Source of the DNA: JAMXLG01 sp963765935
GTDB lineage: Bacteria > Vulcanimicrobiota > Vulcanimicrobiia > Vulcanimicrobiales > Vulcanimicrobiaceae
DNA length: 64,000 bases
Assembly (NCBI GenBank): GCA_963765935.1
Contig: CAVXXX010000001.1
Span: forward strand, 2,003,125-2,067,124
Direction: 5' to 3'
Under the pieces are notes generated by a model that worked only from the letters and a program-made list of their open reading frames with translations, made no database searches and was not told the origin of the DNA. A program made the position numbers and the translations under genes. Within the stretch, counting starts at the first letter, position 1, and every line of letters starts with the position of its first letter. Positions 16,363 through 24,872 of this stretch are shown in pieces.

Positions 16363-17705
16363 CGCTGCGCGCGATCGTTCTCGCTGCCGGCAAAGGCACG
16401 CGAATGAAGAGTGCAACGCCAAAGGTTCTACACGAACTCTGTGGCCGTCCGATGCTGTGGTACACGATCGCGGCGCTGCAGCGTTCCGGCATCACAGAAA
16501 TCCTGGTCGTTACGAACGACGACCTCGAGCCGCGCATCGCTGAATTCGGCGTGCGCAGCGTCGTGCAGAAGGAACAGCTCGGTACGGGTCATGCGGTCAA
16601 GGTCGCACTCGAGGCGATGGACGTGCAAAACGGCGGCCGCATTATCGTTGCCTACGGTGACATGCCGCTCGTAACGGACGAGATCTTCCGCGGTATGATG
16701 GGATCGCTCGAAGCGAACGGTGCACCGGGCACGGCAATGGCGCTGGTGACCGTGAAGATGCCGCTGCCGTCGAATTTCGGCCGCATCGTGCGCAAGGGCC
16801 ACGATGTCGAGCGCATCGTCGAGGTGCGCGACGCGTCGCCGCAAGAGCTCGAAATCGACGAGATGAATGCGGGAATCTACGCGTTCGCGGAGGACGAACT
16901 GCGCGATGCGGTCGCCCAGCTGAAGAACGACAACGCGCAGAGCGAGTATTACTTGACCGATACGGTCGAACAGTTCGTTCGTGCGGGCAAGCGCGTTCGC
17001 CCGGTGCTGTGCGGAGACCATCTGCACGTGCTCGGCATCAACGATCGCGCCGAACTTGCGCGGGCGCGCAAGGAGATGAACGCGCGCATCTGCGCGCAAC
17101 ACATGCGCGACGGCGTGACGATTATCGATCCCGATACGACGTATCTCGAACCCGAGCTGAAGATCGGGCGCGACACCGTCATTTATCCGGGTACGAGCAT
17201 CTCGCTCTTGACCGAAATCGGCGAAGGTTGTGCAATCGGCCCGCACACCCGGATTTCCGATGCGAAGATCGGCAATAACGTGACCATTCGCGAAAGCGTG
17301 ATCACGGAAAGCGAAATCGGCGACGATTCGGCGATCGGACCGTTCGCCCACATTCGCGGCCACGCGAAGCTTGCAGGCGACAACCGCGTCGGCAACTTCG
17401 TCGAAGTGAAAAACGCCGAATATGCAAAGGGTGCGAAATCCGCGCATCTTTCCTATCTCGGCGACGCATCGATCGGCGAAGAGAGCAACATCGGCGCCGG
17501 CACGATCACCTGCAACTATGACGGTAAGAAGAAAAACCGCACGACAATCGGTAAGAACGTCTCGATCGGGTCGAACACGTCGATCGTCGCGCCGCGTACG
17601 ATCGGCGACGGTGCCCTCACGGGCGCCGGATCGGTCGTAACGAAGGACGTCCCGCCGGGCGAGCGAGTCGCCGGAAATCCGGCGAAGCCGTTGCCGGAAA
17701 AATAA
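16359..17705 (+). CDS. glmU: Bifunctional UDP-N-acetylglucosamine pyrophosphorylase / glucosamine-1-phosphate acetyltransferase
   Basis: Makes UDP-GlcNAc for cell-wall synthesis in two steps. The N-terminal uridyltransferase is shown by LAAGKGTRMKS (about 7-17) and AYGDMPLV; the C-terminal left-handed beta-helix is shown by hexapeptide repeats from about residue 250 and by the acetyltransferase block GNFVEVKNA with HLSYLGDASIGEESNIGAGT. About 448 residues, as expected. ATG at 16359 overlaps the gltX TGA, and AAAGGAG precedes it, indicating translational coupling. Confidence 0.96.
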   Translation: MTLRAIVLAAGKGTRMKSATPKVLHELCGRPMLWYTIAALQRSGITEILVVTNDDLEPRIAEFGVRSVVQKEQLGTGHAVKVALEAMDVQNGGRIIVAYGDMPLVTDEIFRGMMGSLEANGAPGTAMALVTVKMPLPSNFGRIVRKGHDVERIVEVRDASPQELEIDEMNAGIYAFAEDELRDAVAQLKNDNAQSEYYLTDTVEQFVRAGKRVRPVLCGDHLHVLGINDRAELARARKEMNARICAQHMRDGVTIIDPDTTYLEPELKIGRDTVIYPGTSISLLTEIGEGCAIGPHTRISDAKIGNNVTIRESVITESEIGDDSAIGPFAHIRGHAKLAGDNRVGNFVEVKNAEYAKGAKSAHLSYLGDASIGEESNIGAGTITCNYDGKKKNRTTIGKNVSIGSNTSIVAPRTIGDGALTGAGSVVTKDVPPGERVAGNPAKPLPEK

Positions 17706-17710
17706 CGCCT

Positions 17711-17768
17711 AACTAATTCATTAGTTGACTTCGGGGACCGTTTCCGCTAAGCTCTTAAGCAATTAGTT
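17711..17768 (+). promoter_or_regulatory. Promoter with MarR-like palindromic operator before the 17789 hydrolase
   Basis: Perfect inverted repeat AACTAAT-TC-ATTAGTT at 17711-17726 overlaps the -35 TTGACT (17725-17730); after 17 bases comes TAAGCT (17748-17753). A third half-site ATTAGTT sits at 17762-17768, downstream of the start point. AT-rich operators of this form are typical of MarR-type repressors, but none is encoded nearby. A Shine-Dalgarno and GTG start follow. Confidence 0.6.
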
Positions 17769-17788
17769 CAGCGGATTAGGAGATCCTC

Positions 17789-18823
17789 GTGCCCATTTTC
17801 ATCGCGCTCGTCCTGTCGCTCGTCGCCCCCTGGTATGCGCCTCCATCCACGGACGTCGTGATGAAGCCCGTCGTTTTCACAAACGCCGGCGCAACGCTAA
17901 AGGGCACGCTCTACCTGCCCGTCTCGCGCCGCCCGGTGCCCGCGATCGTGGTCTTTCATGGTGCATCGGAGCCGCTCGCAAGCACGCCGCTGTACCGGCA
18001 TTTGAGCGAAGGGCTCACGCAAATGGGCATAGCGGTGCTGCTCTTCGATCGCCGCGGAACCGGCGCGTCGGCGGGATCACCGGAAGTTCCGTACGAGACG
18101 CTTGCCGATGACGGCATCGCGGGTGCGCGCGCGTTGCGCAACATGCGGGGAATCGATCCAAAACGCGTTGGGTACTGGGGCGTCAGCCAAGGTGGGTGGT
18201 TAGCGTCGTTCGCGGCCACGCGCGATTCGGCCGCAGCGTTTGCCGTCGCGGTTTCAGCTCCATTGACGACGCCGGAGTCTCAAATGGAATTCGCGGACGC
18301 AAACCGCTTGCACGTGCTCGGCTATTCACAAACGCAGATCGACGACATGCTCGAGGCACGTAAAGCGTGGACGGGATATTTGCGCGGTGCGAATTCGCGC
18401 GCCGACGCGGTTGCTGCGATCGGGAAGATTGAAAATCAGTCGTGGTATCAGTACATGTATATGCCGACGGTTGCACAACTCAAAGGACCGTCGGAATCTA
18501 CCTGGCGCACGCAGATGGACGACGATCCGATCGCTGCAATCGAAGAGGTGAAGATTCCGATGCTCTTTATCTTGGGATCTTCAGATCCGTGGATTCCCGT
18601 CGCTCAAACGGCCGCGTCACTTAAAACGATCGCAACGATCCATCCAAATATAAGCTATGCGATAATCCCGAACGCGAATCACCTGATGATGGTCCCGCCC
18701 GTTCCCGAGCGCATGGCCGATGCGGGACCCGATGCGGTAAAAACCGAGATGCCGCAGTCGCCCGCATATTTCATGATGCTGGGCAGCTGGGTCACGCGCA
18801 TCACCGACATTGCAACGCCATAG
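17789..18823 (+). CDS. Exported alpha/beta hydrolase (dienelactone hydrolase/S9-like fold)
   Basis: A 344-residue alpha/beta hydrolase with an N-terminal signal peptide or anchor (MPIFIALVLSLVAPW). The oxyanion region is VVFHGASE, the nucleophile elbow GVSQGGW (GxSxGG), the acid Asp in GSSDPWIP and the base His in PNANHLMM. Family members hydrolyse esters or small peptides; the substrate is unknown. GTG at 17789 is preceded by TAGGAGA. A palindromic operator overlaps its promoter, so expression is probably induced by a ligand-binding repressor. The DUF5916 gene follows 40 bases later on the same strand. Confidence 0.82.
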   Translation: MPIFIALVLSLVAPWYAPPSTDVVMKPVVFTNAGATLKGTLYLPVSRRPVPAIVVFHGASEPLASTPLYRHLSEGLTQMGIAVLLFDRRGTGASAGSPEVPYETLADDGIAGARALRNMRGIDPKRVGYWGVSQGGWLASFAATRDSAAAFAVAVSAPLTTPESQMEFADANRLHVLGYSQTQIDDMLEARKAWTGYLRGANSRADAVAAIGKIENQSWYQYMYMPTVAQLKGPSESTWRTQMDDDPIAAIEEVKIPMLFILGSSDPWIPVAQTAASLKTIATIHPNISYAIIPNANHLMMVPPVPERMADAGPDAVKTEMPQSPAYFMMLGSWVTRITDIATP

Positions 18824-18863
18824 TTTTCCGACCGCTACTCTTCTCAACGCCTAGGAGCTTCTC

Positions 18864-20927
18864 GTGCTTTCTTTACTCGTGCCCGTGACCCAAACGGCGC
18901 CTCCCCTGACACCGAGCGCCGCCGATCCCGGATGGCCGCAACAACAACCGGTCGGCTTGAAATGGGACGTCGCACACGGTCGCCCAGCGCAAGACAACAC
19001 GGCCGTTCACTTTACGACGGACGGAAAAATGTTCTACGTACGGTTCGATGCCGAACAGCATACGCCGATCATCGCCACACAACACGGCGATGATTTAATC
19101 ACCGGCGGCAGCAATGCGAACGGCGGCATTTCGTGGAGCAGTGACGACGCGGTGTGGGTCGACCTGTGGCCAACCGGTCCCGGAGGGTTCGAGTATCAAT
19201 TCGAATCGAATCCGGCCGGCGCGCATAACGAAGCGTCCACGGAAAATGCCGCTTTCGCTCCCGACTGGCAATCAGAAGGAAGCGTTCGCAGCGGCAGCTA
19301 CACCGTAACGATGGCGATTCCGCTTAGCGTAATTCATGGCGCGAAAGCGGGAACGTGGCGCATTCAGTTCGTCCGTTTCGAACGCGCGAGCGGCGATCTC
19401 GATGTGTGGTCGTACGACACATCGCAAACGAGCCCCGACGATGCCGCGCGGGCCGGCAGCGTCTCGATTCCGCTCGTTGCAAAGGCGCCGATCCCGAGAC
19501 CGCGCGCGGCTATCTACGGACTCGGTGCGATTGCAACGGAATCTGCGGGCGGATCGACGTCGCGGATGGGTGCCGACTTCTCGATACCGGTAACCCCGAC
19601 GGCAGCGTTTTTCGGAACGCTCCACCCGGACTATTCCAACGTCGAGCTCGATCAGCAATCGATCTCGCCGACCGTTTACCAACGTACGTATAGCGAGGTT
19701 CGTCCGTTCTTTACGCAAGCTGCATCCTATTACAATAACTTCAACTGCAACGTCTGCAACGGCTTCCGCACGACACTCTATACGCCGGCGATCCCTACGC
19801 CACGCGAGGGCTACGCGTTTGAAGGTAAGGACGGCTTGTTCGGCCTTGCGGCGTATGACGCGATCGGCGTCGATCGCACCGATGTCGGAAGCGCACTCAA
19901 TTACACGTCACCGGATACGCACTGGCAGTTTGCGGCGCAGCATGTTGCCGCCAATTTGCCGGGCCTCGTCGATGATGCGAATCAAGCCGGCCTCAATTGG
20001 TACAATGGGAAGCACCTCAGCGCGTACGTCAACTACGCGACCGATCGCGGCACGAACGTCCTCAATCCAAGCCAAGGAAATTGGGTGGATGCAGGCGGAG
20101 GCTGGGGAGATCAACACTTTGCGCTCTACGCATCGGTACGTAAAGTCGGAGAGTACTTCAATCCCGTCGATGGATTCGATTCGCATCCCGGCATTGCGGG
20201 CTACGGCGCATATACCGCGCGCATCTGGACCTTCGCGAAACAAGATATGCTGCAATCCTTGGGTGTGAGCATGTTTTTGGATCGCTATCAGGGAACACAA
20301 TACGGACAGGCGCAAACCGACAATCAAGTGCTCTTAGATCTGTTGTTCAAGAACACGTTCGACGTGCAGCTCTTCTCGGGATCCGATTACTGGCGTTTCG
20401 ATCAGACGCTGACGCCGATTTCGCAGAACGGCGGATTCAGCATTACCTACCACAGCGGCATGCAGAACAACGTCGGTAACTTTCCCTCGCACGGCGCGTC
20501 GGCATACCCGACACAGGTTCAGTACTACACCGGACGATATGGCCTCGGGCGTCTGGACACGTGGTTCCGTTCGTCGGTACTGAAGATGGGCGAGCGCGGC
20601 TCGGTCACGCTAACCCTCGATAACACCTCGCAATGGTACACACAAACGCCGAACAACATCCAGTGGTTCGAAGGTGTGTCGTACGCATATCAAATCAGCC
20701 ACAATTCCTCGCTTGCAATCGGGTTGCGCCGCGTCGTCGGTTATCCTCCGCAACCCAACGGCGGTGGCAACTGCGCGGGCGAGTGCTCGAATGTTTCCGT
20801 CGCCTATCATCTGCGTTGGAAGAATTACGAACTCTACGCTGCGTACGGTGACCCCAACACGCTGATCACCGTACCGCAAGCGATCTTCAAGCTGATCTTC
20901 TACGCCGGAGGACAGAAGGGAACGTAA
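18864..20927 (+). CDS. Exported CBM9-like / DUF5916 outer-membrane protein
   Basis: A 687-residue protein. After a short hydrophobic start, residues about 20-200 resemble a family 9 carbohydrate-binding-like sandwich; the rest matches DUF5916, with the typical block HPDYSNVELDQQSISPTVYQ and then VRPFFTQ, followed by many alternating aromatic strands suggesting an outer-membrane beta-barrel. Homologues often accompany peptidases or sugar hydrolases; the transported or bound ligand is unknown. The signal sequence is weak as annotated. GTG at 18864 has TAGGAG 8 bases upstream. Two Cys pairs (NCNVCNG and NCAGEC) could form disulfides. Confidence 0.75.
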   Translation: MLSLLVPVTQTAPPLTPSAADPGWPQQQPVGLKWDVAHGRPAQDNTAVHFTTDGKMFYVRFDAEQHTPIIATQHGDDLITGGSNANGGISWSSDDAVWVDLWPTGPGGFEYQFESNPAGAHNEASTENAAFAPDWQSEGSVRSGSYTVTMAIPLSVIHGAKAGTWRIQFVRFERASGDLDVWSYDTSQTSPDDAARAGSVSIPLVAKAPIPRPRAAIYGLGAIATESAGGSTSRMGADFSIPVTPTAAFFGTLHPDYSNVELDQQSISPTVYQRTYSEVRPFFTQAASYYNNFNCNVCNGFRTTLYTPAIPTPREGYAFEGKDGLFGLAAYDAIGVDRTDVGSALNYTSPDTHWQFAAQHVAANLPGLVDDANQAGLNWYNGKHLSAYVNYATDRGTNVLNPSQGNWVDAGGGWGDQHFALYASVRKVGEYFNPVDGFDSHPGIAGYGAYTARIWTFAKQDMLQSLGVSMFLDRYQGTQYGQAQTDNQVLLDLLFKNTFDVQLFSGSDYWRFDQTLTPISQNGGFSITYHSGMQNNVGNFPSHGASAYPTQVQYYTGRYGLGRLDTWFRSSVLKMGERGSVTLTLDNTSQWYTQTPNNIQWFEGVSYAYQISHNSSLAIGLRRVVGYPPQPNGGGNCAGECSNVSVAYHLRWKNYELYAAYGDPNTLITVPQAIFKLIFYAGGQKGT

Positions 20928-20945
20928 CGGAGCATGACGCGCGAA

Positions 20946-21395
20946 CTAGAGCGAGAACTTCAATGCGAGAACGCCGGCGGTTCCACCGCCGGCGGCGGTC
21001 GTATGATAGCCGCGCAGCTCGACGGTTGTGAGCGGCGCGATGCGATGGTCGAGAAACGCGGTGAGCGTACCTCCCGAATGCGCACCGCCGAATTGGCCGA
21101 ATCCATAACCGACGCCGAGCGCGCTTCCGCCGCCTACCGCGGCGGTTCCGTCAAGCGTTACAGCGTATCCGCCGCCGCGCGCGAGCGGCGCAAAGCCGGT
21201 CAATCCGACGCTTACCGGAATCACGGGAATGCCGGCTCCCGTACCGAGTAAAAGTCCGCCGCCGGTCGCGCTCAAGCCGTTTCCTCCGCTCGAATAGACG
21301 CCGCCACCGATCGAACCTTCTGCGAAGGCGGGGGCCGCGTTCAACAAGCATGCAAGCGTTACTGCGAATAATGATAAGAATGCTTTTGAAGACAT
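20946..21395 (-). CDS. Small glycine-rich exported protein, possible beta-barrel
   Basis: About 149 residues with a good signal peptide (MSSKAFLSLFAVTLACLLNA, cleavage after AFA). The mature part is Gly/Ala/Ser-rich with alternating small and hydrophobic residues (GGGLLLGTGAGIPVIPVSVG) and ends in a terminal Leu strand, as in small outer-membrane barrels. No family is recognised. An earlier ATG at 21464 would overlap the divergent hydrolase; 21395 is chosen because it begins the signal peptide. TAGTAT lies 10 bases upstream as a possible -10. Confidence 0.6.
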   Translation of the reverse strand: MSSKAFLSLFAVTLACLLNAAPAFAEGSIGGGVYSSGGNGLSATGGGLLLGTGAGIPVIPVSVGLTGFAPLARGGGYAVTLDGTAAVGGGSALGVGYGFGQFGGAHSGGTLTAFLDHRIAPLTTVELRGYHTTAAGGGTAGVLALKFSL

Positions 21396-21428
21396 AACGT
21401 CGTCGATACTACCCACGATAGCTGAGAT

Positions 21429-21434
21429 TACACT
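21429..21434 (+). promoter_or_regulatory. -10-like TACACT at leaderless distance from the 21442 gene
   Basis: TACACT ends 7 bases before the ATG at 21442; no Shine-Dalgarno is present. The same 6-8 base spacing is seen before uppS, uvrB, the MFS exporter and the 50307 regulator. Confidence 0.45.
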
Positions 21435-21441
21435 TGACGCC

Positions 21442-22293
21442 ATGAACCAGCACTCACTACGCACGACACACGGAATGATGCGCGCGCTGGAGCACGGCGA
21501 TCGCGGCGAAACGACGATCGTCTATCTGCACGGGTGGCCGCAATCGGCCGATGCATTCGAGCGCGTCATGCGAGCCGGCGAACGCGTACACAGCGTTGCG
21601 CTGGATCTCCCCGGCATTGGGGAGTCGAACGTGAAGCTATCGGACGGATGTAAAACGACGATCGCGGATGCCGTGCGTGAAGCGATCGGCGTGATGAAGC
21701 TCGAGCGCGTCGTGCTCGCCGGCCATGACATCGGCGGACAAGTTGTTTTTGCCTACCTAACGCGCTACGCCGATGAACTTGCCGGTGCGGTCATCATGAA
21801 CGTGGTGATCCCGGGAATACCGCCGTGGGAAGAGGTGATTCGCAATCCGCACATCTGGCATTTCGCTTTCCATAGCATCGCGCAGTTGCCGGAGACGCTC
21901 GTCTCGGGCAACGAGAGCGCGTACTTCAGCTACTTCTTCGATAATTTGGTAGAGAACCGCGCAGCGATCGATGCCGACGCGCGCCGTACCTACGCGTCGG
22001 CGTATCGGCGAATGGACGCACTAAAAACCGGATTCGACTGGTATCGCGCATTTGCGGAAGACGCGACCTACAACGCCGGCTTCGCGGCCAAATCACCCCG
22101 GATTTCTACGCCGGTTCTTTACGTGCGTGGCGATCACGAACGCGGATCTATCGATGAATATGTCGACGGCTTACGCGGTGCCGGGTTAACGAATCTACAG
22201 TCTGCGGTCATTCCTCAATGTGGGCACTTCAGCGCGGAAGAGGCTCCCGAAGCGCTCTGGTCCGCAATCGGTGCCTTCATCGCTACACCATGA
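21442..22293 (+). CDS. Alpha/beta hydrolase of the epoxide hydrolase / dehalogenase type
   Basis: 283 residues. The nucleophile elbow is AGHDIGG, so the nucleophile is Asp, the mark of epoxide hydrolases, haloalkane dehalogenases and fluoroacetate dehalogenases rather than esterases. The oxyanion block is VYLHGWPQS and the catalytic His is in PQCGHFSAEEAPE. A cap domain lies between about residues 115 and 210. No signal peptide, so it is cytoplasmic, probably for detoxification or use of small epoxides or halides. Its 3' end overlaps the convergent decarboxylase gene by 11 bases. Confidence 0.82.
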   Translation: MNQHSLRTTHGMMRALEHGDRGETTIVYLHGWPQSADAFERVMRAGERVHSVALDLPGIGESNVKLSDGCKTTIADAVREAIGVMKLERVVLAGHDIGGQVVFAYLTRYADELAGAVIMNVVIPGIPPWEEVIRNPHIWHFAFHSIAQLPETLVSGNESAYFSYFFDNLVENRAAIDADARRTYASAYRRMDALKTGFDWYRAFAEDATYNAGFAAKSPRISTPVLYVRGDHERGSIDEYVDGLRGAGLTNLQSAVIPQCGHFSAEEAPEALWSAIGAFIATP

Positions 22294-23707
22294 TGGAAGC
22301 AATGCGCCGCAGCGCGTCGAGCGTGTGCACGATATCATCATCGCTCGTGCGTTGATTGACGATGCAAACGCGAATCGCGCGGCGGCCGCCGATGGTCGTT
22401 GATGAGGTGACGGCTTCGCCGCTCTCTTGCAAACGAATGACGAGCTCGTCGTTGAAGGCGTCCAGTTCAACCTCGCTCATTCCGGGCCGTCGATAACGAA
22501 AGCACACGATATTGAGCTGCACGGGCGCCAAGAGTTCGAAATAGTGATCGGCGTCGACGAGATCTGCTAGCAACCGGGCTTGGCGGCAGTTCGCTTCCAT
22601 CGCGCGTCCGATCGCACGCGAACCGAGCTCTTTGAGCGTAAACCAGACTTTCAGTGCGCGAAATCCGCGCGAGAGGTCAAGCGTGAAATCGGTGAACCAC
22701 GGCTGCGCGCTCGCAAGTCCGCGCGGCATGCGCGTCAAGTAATTCGGCAACGACGCAAACGCCGCACGATGCAGTTGCGCATCACGCACGATCAAACAGC
22801 CGGCGTCGTACGGCACCTGAACCCACTTGTGGAAATCGAAGGCTATCGAATCGGCGCGCTCGAGGCCGGCGAATTTCGGCGCAAGGACCGGCGACATCAC
22901 CGCCGTCGCTCCAAACGCGCCGTCAACGTGATACCAGAGATCTTCGCGGGCTGCGAGATCTGCAAGCGCGTTCAACGGATCGATGCCGCCGACGTCGACG
23001 GTACCGGCATTGCCGATAATCATGAACGGCCGGTATCCCGCCGCGCGATCTTCCGCGATCGCGCGCGCGACCACCAGCGGATCGATGCGATGGAGTGAAT
23101 CGGTCGGGAGGACGCGCAATGAATCGCTTCCGAGACCGGCGACCTCGAATGCGCGGCGCACGCACCCATGCGTTGCTGATGAGGCATATCCGATCAATCG
23201 CGGGTCGTTCGTAACTCCCGTCGCCCGCACGTTGGGTGCGGCTTTCATGCGCGCGACGAGCACGGCAATCAAGTTCGCTGCAGAGGTTCCGACGGTCAAT
23301 ACGCCGCTTGCATTCGCCGGAAAACGAAACAGTTCGCAAAACCATTTGATGACGGCGCGCTCGACGAAGACCGCGCCATGATTGCGGCCGCCGACGTTGG
23401 GATTCATCGTCGATGCGAGCATGTCCGCGAGCATGCCCGTCGGCGTCCCCGTCCCCTGAACCCAACCGAAGAATCGCGGGTGAAGATTGCCGCTACCGTA
23501 CGGAAAGATTGACTCGACGAATTGCCGATATACCTGCGCGAGCGGTGTCGGCTCGAGCGGCAACGGCTCTTGCAGCGAGGCGGCAACCTCGTCGGGCATC
23601 GGCGTCCACGCATCGCGCTCGCGCACGTGTTCGAGAAAGTCGATTGCGTCGTCGAGCGCCGCGTGGCTCAAAGCGCGAAATGACGCCCAATCCTTCGGAT
23701 CCAGCAC
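22283..23707 (-). CDS. PLP-dependent group II amino-acid decarboxylase
   Basis: A 474-residue fold-type I enzyme of the aromatic-L-amino-acid / tyrosine / histidine decarboxylase family. The PLP lysine is in AFDFHKWVQVPYDAGC; upstream are HVDGAFG (cofactor stacking and Asp) and GWVQGTGTPTGMLADMLAS. Likely makes an aromatic amine (tyramine, dopamine, tryptamine or similar) from its amino acid in the cytoplasm; the substrate cannot be fixed. Start is a GTG at 23707 without a clear Shine-Dalgarno. It diverges from the GGDEF gene with 61 bases between. Confidence 0.87.
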   Translation of the reverse strand: MLDPKDWASFRALSHAALDDAIDFLEHVRERDAWTPMPDEVAASLQEPLPLEPTPLAQVYRQFVESIFPYGSGNLHPRFFGWVQGTGTPTGMLADMLASTMNPNVGGRNHGAVFVERAVIKWFCELFRFPANASGVLTVGTSAANLIAVLVARMKAAPNVRATGVTNDPRLIGYASSATHGCVRRAFEVAGLGSDSLRVLPTDSLHRIDPLVVARAIAEDRAAGYRPFMIIGNAGTVDVGGIDPLNALADLAAREDLWYHVDGAFGATAVMSPVLAPKFAGLERADSIAFDFHKWVQVPYDAGCLIVRDAQLHRAAFASLPNYLTRMPRGLASAQPWFTDFTLDLSRGFRALKVWFTLKELGSRAIGRAMEANCRQARLLADLVDADHYFELLAPVQLNIVCFRYRRPGMSEVELDAFNDELVIRLQESGEAVTSSTTIGGRRAIRVCIVNQRTSDDDIVHTLDALRRIASIMV

Positions 23708-23768
23708 CCGCCCATCTTCGCTTCATTGTCCCGGCGCTCCGCGTTGCGGGCACTGATGATGCACGAAG

Positions 23769-24872
23769 ATGCCTATCCTGCTCATCGTTTCGGCACTAGC
23801 GATCGTCGCCTCGTTATGCGCGATGTCGGCGTGGCGCGCGCATACGAATTTGCGCGAGCGGCACGACTACATCGACGCGCTCCATGCGCGCGAGGAGTTC
23901 GTGCTCGAGGCGATGCGCGAGTGTATGGAAGCATCGCGCGTTTCAAGTGATGCGGTGATCGAACGGCTCACCGAGGCAATCCGCAGGCGCGAGCCCGAGA
24001 TCGACGCGGTCCTCGCGTTTGCGCCGCACGACGAAGAACTCGCCGCGTTCTACGCGAAGGGGCCGCGCGCCGAGCATTTCGAGAACATCCGCCTGCGGCG
24101 CGATACGGAGGTATACTTACCGGCGCGCGCCGCGCTTGCCGGCCATCGGGCATCGGGAAACTCCGGCGTTATCATTCCGACCGACCGCTACGCGCTTGCG
24201 GTACCGATGCAGGACCGCGGCGGGCTGCACGCCGTGATGTATTGTTCCTCGACGAATTCGTTCGGTATCGCGCAGGAGGATACGATCGTCCGCACGATCG
24301 AGCACGCCGCATCGCCATACGCATTGGCCATTGAACGCGAGAGCGATCGCACCAATGCCACGTACGACGCACTCACCGGGTTACTCACGCCTCGGGCATT
24401 TCGGGAGCGGCTTCGCGACGATGTGGCGCGGTTGCATTTGCGCTCTTCGGTGGCCCTCTCGTTGTGGTTTATCGACACCGATCATTTCAAAGATGTCAAC
24501 GATTCCTATGGCCATGCGGCAGGCGATCTCGTCTTGCAACGGATGGCGTCGCTCTTACGGGCGCACGCCGTCGTGGACGTCGACGTCGTTGCGCGTAACG
24601 GCGGCGATGAGTTCTGCGCGATCGTCTACGACGTGCAAAAAACCGTTGCGATCGAACGCGCGCAAGTCCTTTGCGATGCGGTGCGGCGCGCGGACTTCGG
24701 CATTCCGCTCCGCATGACCGCGAGCATCGGCGTCGCATCGCTTCCGTTCGACGCGCACGATGCGAGCGAGTTGCTCGAGGTGGCCGACGCGGCAATGTAT
24801 CACAGCAAGCGCTCCGGGCGCGACCGCGTTTCGTTTGCGGTCAATGGTACGAGCTTCTCGATCTATCGATGA
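23769..24872 (+). CDS. Membrane-anchored diguanylate cyclase (GGDEF) with GAF-like sensor
   Basis: A 367-residue protein making cyclic di-GMP. One N-terminal transmembrane helix (about 3-22), then a coiled segment, a GAF-like region (about 60-190) and a C-terminal GGDEF domain (about 205-360). The active-site loop NGGDEF is intact, and FIDTDHFKDVNDSYGHAAGD provides the substrate-binding Asp and Asn. The RxxD inhibitory site expected before the loop is not seen, so product feedback is probably absent. The neighbouring M48-like membrane protein begins at its stop codon and may share the transcript. Confidence 0.9.
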   Translation: MPILLIVSALAIVASLCAMSAWRAHTNLRERHDYIDALHAREEFVLEAMRECMEASRVSSDAVIERLTEAIRRREPEIDAVLAFAPHDEELAAFYAKGPRAEHFENIRLRRDTEVYLPARAALAGHRASGNSGVIIPTDRYALAVPMQDRGGLHAVMYCSSTNSFGIAQEDTIVRTIEHAASPYALAIERESDRTNATYDALTGLLTPRAFRERLRDDVARLHLRSSVALSLWFIDTDHFKDVNDSYGHAAGDLVLQRMASLLRAHAVVDVDVVARNGGDEFCAIVYDVQKTVAIERAQVLCDAVRRADFGIPLRMTASIGVASLPFDAHDASELLEVADAAMYHSKRSGRDRVSFAVNGTSFSIYR

